The translations under genes and the position numbers were made by a program. From assembly GCA_022601195.1 (NCBI GenBank), contig JAHZIX010000040.1, positions 124,001 to 188,000 on the forward strand: 64,000 nt of DNA, in the 5' to 3' direction. The number at the start of each line of letters is the position of its first letter. Positions within the stretch are counted from its first letter, which is position 1. The notes under the pieces are model-generated. The model worked only from the letters and a program-made list of their open reading frames with translations. It did not search any database and was not told where the DNA came from. This DNA comes from Deltaproteobacteria bacterium. Lineage in GTDB: Bacteria; Acidobacteriota; Thermoanaerobaculia; Multivoradales; JAHZIX01. Positions 54,059 to 62,214 of the stretch are shown here, piece by piece.

Positions 54059-56869
54059 ATGAAACCTGCCTACCCCCTCTACCTTGCCAGTCTATGGCTT
54101 GTCTTCTTCGCCACCTCTCTTTTCGCCCAGGACGACAAGCCCAACCTGAAGCCAAACGAGTCGTTGAAGCCGTTCTTGCTCGGTGGTATCCAAACCCACG
54201 AGCCGGACCACCAACGTTGGGTCGCAGCGCTCAACCAGGCAGGCATGAATGCGGTGCAGGTGACGGTCTACGCTCACCAGGGCCCCTGGAATACCGCCAA
54301 GCTGTGGTACGCGAGGCAGGAGCCGGCGGTCGTCGCCGAGATCCGTGCGGCACGCCAGAACGGTCTTCAAGTTGTGCTGGTATTGCGCGTTGCCTTGGAC
54401 CACAACGAACCAGAAAACAGGTTCCTTTGGCACGGATTGATTTACCCCGAAACGGAACAGGCAACCCGGGATTGGTTCCGCATCTACACCGACTTCGTCG
54501 CCAAATGGGGCCGCATCGCTGAACGAGAAGGCGTCGAGGTCTTGGGGATTGCCAGCGAAATGAACTCCCTCGCAGCGACCCTGCCCCTCCATGAGCTTCC
54601 TGAGCTGCCACAGTATTACCTCGACGATGCCAGCCAAGAGCGGTTGCGCACCCTGGTTGGACGTTCCGAGGAACTCTTTACCGAGGACGTCCGGGTGGGT
54701 ATGGGGGCCGGCGACTTCGAGTCCCTTGATGACTTCCTAGTGGAGCGGAATCGTGCAGAGAGGGCCTGGGCAAAGACCTACATTTTCGCCGGAGCCGAGA
54801 ATCCGGTAGAGGCGATGAACCAGCGCCGACGGCTCCTGGATGGCCACTGGAGGCAGCTGGTGAAGAAGGTCCGGAGGGTCTACTCCGGGCGACTGACCCT
54901 GGCGGCGAACTTCGACAACTACCACGAGGTCTCGTTTTGGGACGAGCTCGACCTCATGGGCATCAATGCCTATTTTCCCCTGCGGGAGAGCCTCGAGACG
55001 CCTCTCCAAGAAGAAGGGCTGGTCGCCTCGTGGCGGGGGGTATTCGAGAAGATCAAGGCCTTCAAGGAATCCCACCATCTATCTCAGGAGGTCCTGTTCA
55101 CCGAGCTGGGCTACACCCGTTGGCGAGGGGTCACAGTGGCCCCTTGGAGCTCGGAAGGTTTCATTCCCCTGTGGGATCCGGAGGGAGACCCGGAGAAAGA
55201 CCGGGCCTTCTTCTGGGCTGCCCAGCCCATCGAGCCAGAGGAGCGGGCGCTGGCGGTACGCGCTCTCCACCATGTCTGGTCGGAAGATCCATCCCGACTG
55301 GCCGGAATTCTCTATTGGAAGCTCTCTTCTCTCCTCGATCTCCAGAGGTTCGAGCCCTTCATGCTGTATTTGGGTGAACGGGCCACTCATCCCCTCTTCG
55401 AAGCGTTGACCCGCTTTAGCGAAGGAACCAGGCCACTCAGTCCCCTCGACCTCGACCCTCTCCATGTGGGGGGCGCCACGTATCGGCTTGGGGTGGATGC
55501 CATCTTCCGGGACGATCTCGAAGCACTGAAGGCTCTGGGCCGTAAAGTCGCCAGAAGGAAACCCCCTCCTGGCCGCACCCCACTACTGCATCTCGCCGTC
55601 CGTTTGGGACGGGGAGATCTGGTTCGGTACCTGATCAAGGTGGGCGCTCGACGGAACCAACGCGACCCAGGCGGCTTCCTTCCCATCCATTGGGCTTGTT
55701 TCCAGAGCGATCCGGAGTTGGTGAGCCCTCTCCTGCCGCGCCACAAGGGTTTTTGGCGTCTCCGGCAACTCTGGCGCAAACCTCATCTGCGAGATGCCCA
55801 CGACGAGACCCCGCTCATGAAGTGTGCACGGCTCGGCAACGTACCGGTAGCCCGTCGGCTCATCGGGGATGGCCCAAACCAAATCCAGGCCCATAACGAC
55901 CGAGGGCAAACCGCCCTTCACCTAGCCACCGCTCGAGCCTCCGAAGAGATGATCGCACTCTTGATCTCTGGTGGCGGCAACGTCGATACTCCCGACCAGG
56001 ATGGGCTGACAGCGCTCCATCTCGGCGCCCGCCGGGGTGAGGTGGGAATTGTCGAAGCCTTGGCCAAGATATCCAAAGGTAACCCCAATCGGGAAGGGAA
56101 CCGCCCCGCTCACGAAGCGGCGATCCATGGCAGAGGCGATGCCTTTCGCCTCTTGTTCGAGCCGGAGATAGCGGGTGAGATCAACATTTATGGCCAGAGC
56201 CTGCTCCATCTAGCAGCTCATGGCGGAGATTTGGAGACCTTGAAGATCCTCTTGAGGTATTTTCCGCAGGTCGATCCGACCGATCACGACGGCTGGACTC
56301 CCCTAGCCTTCGCCACTCGCAACGGTAGAGCTGCGGCGGTCGAGCTCTTGCTCCAGGAGGGCGCTGACATCGGACACCGCAACTCCCGAGGCACTACGGT
56401 GCTACATCTCGCTGCCGCTCGCTCCAAGCCCTTCTTGCTCCAGCAGCTGGCCGAGCAGGCCAACCACATCGACCTGGTCGACAGCGACGGCAATACAGCA
56501 CTTCACCACTCGGCAGGGTGGGGCCACGTGGAGAACGTTCGCCTTTTGCTGGCAGCAGGCGCCAACATCCATAGCCGGAACCAAGACGGAGACACGCCCC
56601 TGGACATAGCGGAGGATTCCGAGAAATACCGAGCAGCTTTGTTATTACGAACCGCGGCCGAAAAAGAACCCAGAGAAGAATCTTCATTGAAGATCCCCCC
56701 AGAGCCGGAGAAAGGCTCGCCACAAGCTCTTCGGAACTCCCCAAGGCCTTCCTACAAACCGGAGGTAACGAGGCTTCATCAGCGGTACGAAACGAGCTCT
56801 TCCACGACTGACAGGAGCGCTCAGAATCTCCAGCGGTCCTTCTCAAAAACATCCTCTCTAGGACAATAA
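54059..56869 (+). CDS. Secreted glycosidase-like TIM-barrel protein fused to ankyrin repeats
   Basis: A 936-aa protein with a signal peptide (residues 1-23, ending SLFAQ). Residues about 35-450 resemble GH113-like TIM-barrel glycosidases: GGIQTHEP, AVQVTVYAHQGPWNT, VLVLRVALDH, a candidate acid/base Glu167 (VLGIASEMNS), LDLMGINAYFPL, and a candidate nucleophile Glu349 (VLFTELGYTRWRG). From about residue 510 to 860 come about eleven ankyrin repeats (GRTPLLHLAVRLGRGDLVRYL, GQTALHLATARASEEMIALL, GNTALHHSAGWGHVENVRLLL). The tail is polar. The stop overlaps the next gene as TAATG. Confidence 0.83.
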   Translation: MKPAYPLYLASLWLVFFATSLFAQDDKPNLKPNESLKPFLLGGIQTHEPDHQRWVAALNQAGMNAVQVTVYAHQGPWNTAKLWYARQEPAVVAEIRAARQNGLQVVLVLRVALDHNEPENRFLWHGLIYPETEQATRDWFRIYTDFVAKWGRIAEREGVEVLGIASEMNSLAATLPLHELPELPQYYLDDASQERLRTLVGRSEELFTEDVRVGMGAGDFESLDDFLVERNRAERAWAKTYIFAGAENPVEAMNQRRRLLDGHWRQLVKKVRRVYSGRLTLAANFDNYHEVSFWDELDLMGINAYFPLRESLETPLQEEGLVASWRGVFEKIKAFKESHHLSQEVLFTELGYTRWRGVTVAPWSSEGFIPLWDPEGDPEKDRAFFWAAQPIEPEERALAVRALHHVWSEDPSRLAGILYWKLSSLLDLQRFEPFMLYLGERATHPLFEALTRFSEGTRPLSPLDLDPLHVGGATYRLGVDAIFRDDLEALKALGRKVARRKPPPGRTPLLHLAVRLGRGDLVRYLIKVGARRNQRDPGGFLPIHWACFQSDPELVSPLLPRHKGFWRLRQLWRKPHLRDAHDETPLMKCARLGNVPVARRLIGDGPNQIQAHNDRGQTALHLATARASEEMIALLISGGGNVDTPDQDGLTALHLGARRGEVGIVEALAKISKGNPNREGNRPAHEAAIHGRGDAFRLLFEPEIAGEINIYGQSLLHLAAHGGDLETLKILLRYFPQVDPTDHDGWTPLAFATRNGRAAAVELLLQEGADIGHRNSRGTTVLHLAAARSKPFLLQQLAEQANHIDLVDSDGNTALHHSAGWGHVENVRLLLAAGANIHSRNQDGDTPLDIAEDSEKYRAALLLRTAAEKEPREESSLKIPPEPEKGSPQALRNSPRPSYKPEVTRLHQRYETSSSTTDRSAQNLQRSFSKTSSLGQ

Positions 56870-58380
56870 TGAGCTCAAATTTCGAGACAGCGAAGATTCT
56901 CGTGGGAATGACGGTAGGCGCCCACTCTCGAACGGAGACAGGAGCCAATACTTTAGGTAGATGGGCCCACCCGATCCACGAGGTAGCTTCTGCCTTGCGC
57001 CCGAGACTCAACAGAGCCTCGTCCGGCCTCTCCGGTACGCTGCTCCGGCTCGTTCTGGCCCTACTCCCGCTGGTCCTCTTGTCGGCCTGCAGTGACCCGC
57101 CACCCGCCGATCCGATGCTACCCGCTCCAGTGGTCATCTTGGACATCGACACCCTTCGCGCCGACCACTTGGGATGTTACGGCTACCGACGCCCCACGAG
57201 CCCCAGGATCGACGCTCTCGCCAACGAGTCTTTCCTCTTTCAATGGGCTTTCAGTCAAGCGCATTCCACAGGACCTTCCCAAGGCTCGATCTTCACGGGC
57301 CTCTACCCCACGACTCATAGCTTGGTGTACAACGGCGCCCGGCTCCCCGACTCCGTCACCACCCTCGCGGAGCACTTCTCCGACGCCGGCTTCAAGACAG
57401 CGGCCTTCGTGGACGGTGGCTTCATGGATCCGATATTTGGTCTCGATCAGGGTTTCCAACACTATGAGACTCACGACTGGAAAGGTTTGGATACCATCGG
57501 CCCACGGGTCATCGATTGGCTCCGAAGAAACGCCGAAGAAAACTTCCTGCTGTTGGTTCACACCTACGATGTGCATGCGGACTACACTCCACCGGAACCC
57601 TTTCGCTCCCTTTTCACCGAGGGAATCACTCCGACCCCTGGCTTCGAACCCACGGTGAAACAGCTCGAGGTGATTCGCAAATCCCAGGCGAGGGACCAAG
57701 CACTCCAACTTCCTGCTGCTGACCTAGCCTTTGCGGAGGCTCGATACGACGGAGGGATCCGCTTTGTCGATTATTGGGTCGGCCGCATCCTCGACGAACT
57801 GCAAGCCCTGGGCCTGGATCGACGAGCCACCATCATTCTTCTTTCCGATCACGGCGAGGCTTTCCAAGAACACGGCACCGTCGAGCATGATCGTCTCTAT
57901 GCCCCGGTGACCCACATTCCCCTCTTGATCCGGCCTCCGGGAGGCACGCAAGGGAAAGTGGTCGAATCGGTAGTGCAGGCCATGGACATCATGCCGACCC
58001 TGCTGGAAGGGGCCGGTCTCCAGGTGCCAACCAACCTCCAGGGGCGAAGCTTGCTCCCGTTCCTGCGCGGCGAGCCCCCCCGGGAGATGCCCGCCTTCTC
58101 CGAATCACCCTATTTTGGCCACCGCCGCGCGATCGCATGGGGTGATCATCATCTGATCGGTGCCTTGGAGAGCGACCACATCGAACTCTTCAACTTCCGG
58201 CTTGACCCTCTAGAGCTGGAAGAACTCTCAGCCGAGAATCCGCAGGTCGTTTCTGAGCTTTATGACGTCGCCAAACGATGGCAAGACTCCCTCAACCTCC
58301 GCGGGGCGCCGGAAACGGAGGTTCCTTCCCTGGACGACGAAAAGGTCAAGAGTCTGCAGGCGCTGGGATATCTGAACTAG
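56869..58380 (+). CDS. Sulfatase-superfamily lipoprotein with Thr nucleophile
   Basis: A 503-aa alkaline phosphatase/sulfatase-superfamily hydrolase. Metal motifs are Asp92/Asp94 (VVILDIDTLRADHLGCYG) and SDHGEAFQEHG (Asp327, His328). The site where sulfatases carry Cys/Ser-x-Pro-x-Arg reads HSTGPSQGSIFTG, so Thr134 replaces the formylglycine residue and Arg is Gln. That suits phospho- or phosphoglycerol-transferase-like chemistry better than sulfate hydrolysis. A lipobox (LLSAC, Cys74) implies a lipoprotein, so the real start may be the TTG at 56995. Its first codon overlaps the glycosidase-ankyrin gene. Confidence 0.85.
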   Translation: MSSNFETAKILVGMTVGAHSRTETGANTLGRWAHPIHEVASALRPRLNRASSGLSGTLLRLVLALLPLVLLSACSDPPPADPMLPAPVVILDIDTLRADHLGCYGYRRPTSPRIDALANESFLFQWAFSQAHSTGPSQGSIFTGLYPTTHSLVYNGARLPDSVTTLAEHFSDAGFKTAAFVDGGFMDPIFGLDQGFQHYETHDWKGLDTIGPRVIDWLRRNAEENFLLLVHTYDVHADYTPPEPFRSLFTEGITPTPGFEPTVKQLEVIRKSQARDQALQLPAADLAFAEARYDGGIRFVDYWVGRILDELQALGLDRRATIILLSDHGEAFQEHGTVEHDRLYAPVTHIPLLIRPPGGTQGKVVESVVQAMDIMPTLLEGAGLQVPTNLQGRSLLPFLRGEPPREMPAFSESPYFGHRRAIAWGDHHLIGALESDHIELFNFRLDPLELEELSAENPQVVSELYDVAKRWQDSLNLRGAPETEVPSLDDEKVKSLQALGYLN

Positions 58381-58666
58381 GTCGAGATGAAGAAATGCCT
58401 GTAAAGGAGTGGTCGCTAGCGACAAGCTCTTCCACCCAAATACACAATGGATGAAGGAACCCTACTGTTGCTCAGGATCGTCCCTCGAATTAAAATCTCC
58501 CGGACACGGTTAGTCGGCAAGAACGAGGAATTGGCGATGGATCAAACTAAAGGACCGAAAGAAAACCCGAAGTTTGTCGAGGGTTCTTTATCATTGATCC
58601 GTCAGAGCACCATACGGAGCCGGAAACTCCTTCACCCTTGCCGGAAAATATCTGAGGAAAGATAAC

Positions 58667-59302
58667 ATCGTCAACATCCAACTTCTAGAACTCCTCAAGA
58701 CGGGCGCCCTGGGAAAGATACGTCCTGGTCAGCCCGCTTCTGAAGTCCACGAAGCCTTTGGCCCTCCTCCTGAGTGGGGTGGATCTTTTCCAGATAGTTT
58801 ACCTCGTGGCGTATGGAGGTACCGCTGTGTCGAGCTATTCTTCGAAGGAAAGCAACCGATGATTCTGAGAGCCGCCTCCATCAATATCGAAGAATGGCCA
58901 TTGACTGGTAATGGCGGCCTTCAGATCGACACTCATGGCTTTTCCCTAGGACTACAGCTTGCCGACTTCGTTGCCCAGATGCAAGCAGAGGGCCTGAATT
59001 TCTACCAAGATGACCCGGTCGATTCAGACCTCTATCCCGACGTCAAATGGACCGTAATACGATTTGAGGGAGGGGCGGAAGCCTATTTCTACTCCGACGA
59101 AGAGACAAACTCGGAACTGGTTCGTATCCGTCTCGAAAAAGCACCTACCAAGAAACCAAAGCTCAAACAGATCTCAATCTCTCTTCCAGAAGATGCCTAT
59201 GAACGGATACGGCTCAAGGCAACCCAAGAGAATCGCCGCTCTATCTCCAAGATCTGCTCAACATGGATTCTTGATAACTTAGAGGACTTGATTCAAGCTT
59301 GA
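58667..59302 (+). CDS. Unknown protein with RHH-like C-terminus, apparently lacking an AUG/GUG/UUG start
   Basis: The clear ATG is at 58859 (147 aa), but the frame continues upstream to 58598 with protein-like sequence: QLLELLKTGALGKIRPGQPASEV, FGPPPEWG, WRYRCVELFFEG. This looks like a recurring family I know only as uncharacterised and immunity-like. No standard start codon exists there; TGAGGA lies 8 nt before an ATC at 58667. The C-terminal 45 residues (ISISLPEDAYERIRLKATQENRRS, split) look like a ribbon-helix-helix DNA-binding unit. A non-AUG start, a lost start or a base error are all possible. Confidence 0.55.
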   Translation: MVNIQLLELLKTGALGKIRPGQPASEVHEAFGPPPEWGGSFPDSLPRGVWRYRCVELFFEGKQPMILRAASINIEEWPLTGNGGLQIDTHGFSLGLQLADFVAQMQAEGLNFYQDDPVDSDLYPDVKWTVIRFEGGAEAYFYSDEETNSELVRIRLEKAPTKKPKLKQISISLPEDAYERIRLKATQENRRSISKICSTWILDNLEDLIQA

Positions 59303-59508
59303 CCAGGGAGCCTTCAAAGAAGAGTAAAAACCTCCGCCTAGTGCTTCAGGAAGACCCCCACCTCTACACGTCCCCTGTAAACAGACGCATTTGCTAGAAT
59401 CGAATCAATACCAAGAATGGAGACCGAAAGGAAATAGGCGAGCAGCAAGTAGTAGCGAAACGCATTGTTTGCTCGCATCGAGCCAGGCGAGGACCAGGAC
59501 TTCCGACC

Positions 59509-60030
59509 ATGAAGTCGCTAGTCCACCTCTTGCTTTCACGACCTCCTTCCCTTGAACTCGACATGCCCTGGAATACTGAAAAGGTAAAAACCGAGCTTGG
59601 GCGCAGAAGGCTCCCAAAGGGCCTAGATGAGGTAATCATCCATCAGCCTCACCTTGCCTTCAATGCACTTCTCGAGTTGCTCGAGTCAAAGAACGCTTCT
59701 ATCTATCAGCGAGTCAACTCATTAGTTTTGGTGCGACAGCTCGAGTTGGTGAACTCCGTAGCAGGTCATTCGGATCGGATTTTCCTAGCACTTCGCCAAC
59801 ACTTGTCTTCATCTACCGAAGCAATTAGGAAGGCTGCGGCAGAAAGCATATCGACCTTCCTGTTCCGAACGACGCATTACCGAATCTCGGCGTTAGAACA
59901 TTCAGAAAAACTCGAGCTACTCAGAGAAGTGGAAAGGAGCTATCCCCCTATCCTTGAGAGCCCATTTAGACAGCTGATCGAAGAAGTTCGGAAGATCGGA
60001 GAACCCCTAGACGGGAACCTTGGTGAGTGA
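59509..60030 (+). CDS. Hypothetical HEAT-like helical protein
   Basis: A 173-aa protein of short amphipathic helices (HLAFNALLELLESKNASIYQRVNSLVLVRQLELV, ALRQHLSSSTEAIRKAAAESISTFLF) that suggests two or three HEAT-type repeats. An extended -10 (TGCTAGAAT, 59392-59400) is about 110 nt upstream. No function is recognised. It may belong with the preceding unknown gene. Confidence 0.55.
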   Translation: MKSLVHLLLSRPPSLELDMPWNTEKVKTELGRRRLPKGLDEVIIHQPHLAFNALLELLESKNASIYQRVNSLVLVRQLELVNSVAGHSDRIFLALRQHLSSSTEAIRKAAAESISTFLFRTTHYRISALEHSEKLELLREVERSYPPILESPFRQLIEEVRKIGEPLDGNLGE

Positions 60031-60327
60031 CCAGATCCGAACCTCTCACTTCTTCGCTTCAAGACCGGAGGCAGGCCTGCTTTCTGAGAAGGTACCAAAG
60101 ACCTCAGAACAGCCACTGCGACAGCTTAGCAGCTGTCGTCATTCGGATCTCGAACCAACTAAGCTCTCGCACACCCGAAGCACTCGAAATCTCCCAACAG
60201 TTGTGTACGGCAGACATTCTCTCCCCCAAGGCTTCGGGAAAAAGGCCGAGAGAGAATCAACCATGACACTGCGGTGCAATGCGATAGACAGATCGCTCTC
60301 TGCGGGGCACCAACGCGAGGAAATCAA

Positions 60328-60861
60328 ATGAACACCTACATAGCACTCCTCAGAGGAATCAACGTCGGCGGGAAGAATCTCCTTCCGATGAAAGAGCTGG
60401 TTGCCATTTTTGAAAAGTTGGCAGCCCGAAAGGTCAAGACCTATATCCAAAGCGGCAATGTGGTTTTTCAGAGCGAACAGGAACTTTCACAATTCTCGAC
60501 ACGGCTGGCAGCTGGGATCAAGAAAAGCTATGGTTTCGAGCCTCAGGTTCTCGTTCTTGGGCTCGATGCTATCGAGAACGCAATGACCGCCAATCCCTAC
60601 CCGGAGGCAGAAGAAGACCCCAAAAGCTTGCATCTTGGCTTCCTCGCCTCAGAACCCCAGAACCCTGACCTCGAAAAGCTCGACAGCCTTCGAAAAGAAA
60701 GTGAACGATTCCATCTGAGCGAGCAGGTATTCTACCTACATGCCCCGGAGGGAATCGGCAGATCCAAGCTCGCAGCCAGAGCTGAGAAGCTGCTTGGAGT
60801 TCCCATGACCAGCCGCAATTGGAGAACCGTGTGCAAGATCAAAGAAATGGCAGACCAGTAA
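60328..60861 (+). CDS. DUF1697 domain protein
   Basis: A 177-aa protein matching the DUF1697 pattern: YIALLRGINVGGKNLLPMKEL, VKTYIQSGNVVFQSEQ, ANPYPEAEEDPKSLHLGFL, FYLHAPEGIGRSKL, LGVPMTSRNWRTVCKIKEMA. The ATG at 60328 fits the family N-terminus. The 297 bp before it (60031-60327) contain no convincing gene. The biochemical role of the family is unknown. Confidence 0.93.
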   Translation: MNTYIALLRGINVGGKNLLPMKELVAIFEKLAARKVKTYIQSGNVVFQSEQELSQFSTRLAAGIKKSYGFEPQVLVLGLDAIENAMTANPYPEAEEDPKSLHLGFLASEPQNPDLEKLDSLRKESERFHLSEQVFYLHAPEGIGRSKLAARAEKLLGVPMTSRNWRTVCKIKEMADQ

Positions 60862-60919
60862 CGCAGGACATGGCGCACAGGGGATCCACTCGCCACCCTC
60901 TCAGAGCTATCTCCTCCAT

Positions 60920-60994
60920 CCCACCCAACTTCTGCTGCGACTCAGCATCTACCTGGAGCTCCGGCACCTCAGGGCGAAGATAGTGACCTAGAAG
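60920..60994 (+). repeat. Dispersed intergenic repeat, copy D (short, decayed)
   Basis: A roughly 75-bp match to copies A-C: CCACCCAACTTCTGCTGCG, CATCTACCTGGAGCTCCGGCAC, then GGCGAAGATAGTGACCTAGAAGG. The terminal inverted repeats have decayed. It lies between DUF1697 and the next gene. Confidence 0.55.
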
Positions 60995-61081
60995 GCATCT
61001 CGAGAACGCTTCCGCAACGAATCTGAAGATTCAAGGACAGAAACTTCCCCCAACCGGGATAGATAGAATACGAGGCGTACC

Positions 61082-61969
61082 ATGTCGTTCATTCGAACCA
61101 TCGTCGGGACTATCGGAGCCTACGTCATCTACCTGTTGATGTGGCTATTCGGGTCAAGGCGGAGGGCGGCAGAGAATCCTTGGTTGGCGGGTCCCGTCGG
61201 TGGTCCGTACATCGGCGACGAGCCTTACGAGAAGACCGCACGCGAGGAAGGTCTATCCCTCGAACGGCAGGCGGGGGCGGGAGGGCTACTTACCGACTTC
61301 TCGGCTCTGGAATCTCCTACCTTCCATTCTTCCCAAGTCGACCCGAAGATTCGAGACTTCTACGAAGGAACCGCAGGCTTTTCTCTCGACACCTGGGCCA
61401 CTACCTACTTCCCTGCCCGTCTCGCCCTCTGGCTATTGGTGCAGACGATCAGCCGAAGGGTGAATCAACTCAACTTCCCCCTGGATGGTCTGGAAATGGC
61501 TCGAGGAATGACCAGCGAGATCGTCCTTCTGCGCCGACCGGAAGGCAGCATCAAATACACCGGCTGGTACCGCTGCATCCGAGCTACTGGACGCTCCATT
61601 TACACCGGGTTCTATATGACTGAATCGATCCCAGCTCAGGAAGGGAATTGTGTAAAGGTTGTCTTCCCAATGCCAAACGGCAATGCAACCGTCATCCTGC
61701 GTCCAGAGAACTGCCCTCATGGCGGCTTGAAACTCACCTCTGCCGGAAACTCCTTCGGCGACGTCGGGTTCTACCGCATCGGTAAGCGACGCGATGGAAC
61801 TCTTCGAGTTTGGCGCGTCCAAAGTCTCCACGAAGAGTTTCACCTGTACGTGGAGGAGGGAGAGCTCCGGTGCGATCACGCGGTTCGATTCCTTGGCTTC
61901 CCGGTCCTATCCCTGCACTTTCGCATCACCGGTTCGCCGTCGCGGGTGGCGGACTCAGGGATATCCTGA
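61082..61969 (+). CDS. Membrane-anchored protein of unknown function
   Basis: A 295-aa protein with an N-terminal helix (IVGTIGAYVIYLLMWLFG) followed by RRR, then a soluble domain of about 270 residues rich in beta-type sequence (GSIKYTGWYRCIRATGRSIYTGFYMTES, CVKVVFPMPNGNATVILRPEN, LRVWRVQSLHEEFHLYVEEGELRCDHAVRFL). I recognise no domain. It is flanked by repeat copies D and E. Confidence 0.68.
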   Translation: MSFIRTIVGTIGAYVIYLLMWLFGSRRRAAENPWLAGPVGGPYIGDEPYEKTAREEGLSLERQAGAGGLLTDFSALESPTFHSSQVDPKIRDFYEGTAGFSLDTWATTYFPARLALWLLVQTISRRVNQLNFPLDGLEMARGMTSEIVLLRRPEGSIKYTGWYRCIRATGRSIYTGFYMTESIPAQEGNCVKVVFPMPNGNATVILRPENCPHGGLKLTSAGNSFGDVGFYRIGKRRDGTLRVWRVQSLHEEFHLYVEEGELRCDHAVRFLGFPVLSLHFRITGSPSRVADSGIS

Positions 61970-62126
61970 GGGAGGGTGCCCCGGCCAAGACCCGCAGGAG
62001 CCAGGCTGCATCAATGGGTGAATCGTGTCTTCACTGAGAAACCATCCCTTTGGGTCGCCGCGCAGTCCCGGGACACCGCCTCCATAGCGGGCCAGAGAGG
62101 CTCAAGCCCTCTCCAGCCCCCAAACT

Positions 62127-62187
62127 CTTGGATCTTCAGCCATCTTCGGTGCCTGCCACCGAATTCGGTGAGAAGCTCGATCCAGAA
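62127..62187 (+). repeat. Dispersed intergenic repeat, copy E (right half)
   Basis: About 60 bp matching the right end of copies B and C: CTTGGATCTTCAGCCATCTTC, GGTGCCTGCCACC, GAATTCGGTGAGAAG. It contains a perfect 14-bp palindrome CACCGAATTCGGTG (62157-62170). The left half is missing. Confidence 0.6.
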
Positions 62188-62214
62188 GCCTGTCGCGCTG
62201 CGGCGATAGAAGGG

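Noticed and set aside
58447..58665. 72-codon plus frame starting MDEGTLLLL
   Set aside because: Basic, low-similarity frame with no ribosome site, overlapping the upstream region of the unknown gene at 58667.
60020..60331. 103-codon plus frame ending in an ATGA overlap with DUF1697
   Set aside because: Ser/Arg-rich, no domain, weak TTG start. The ATGA overlap is probably chance.
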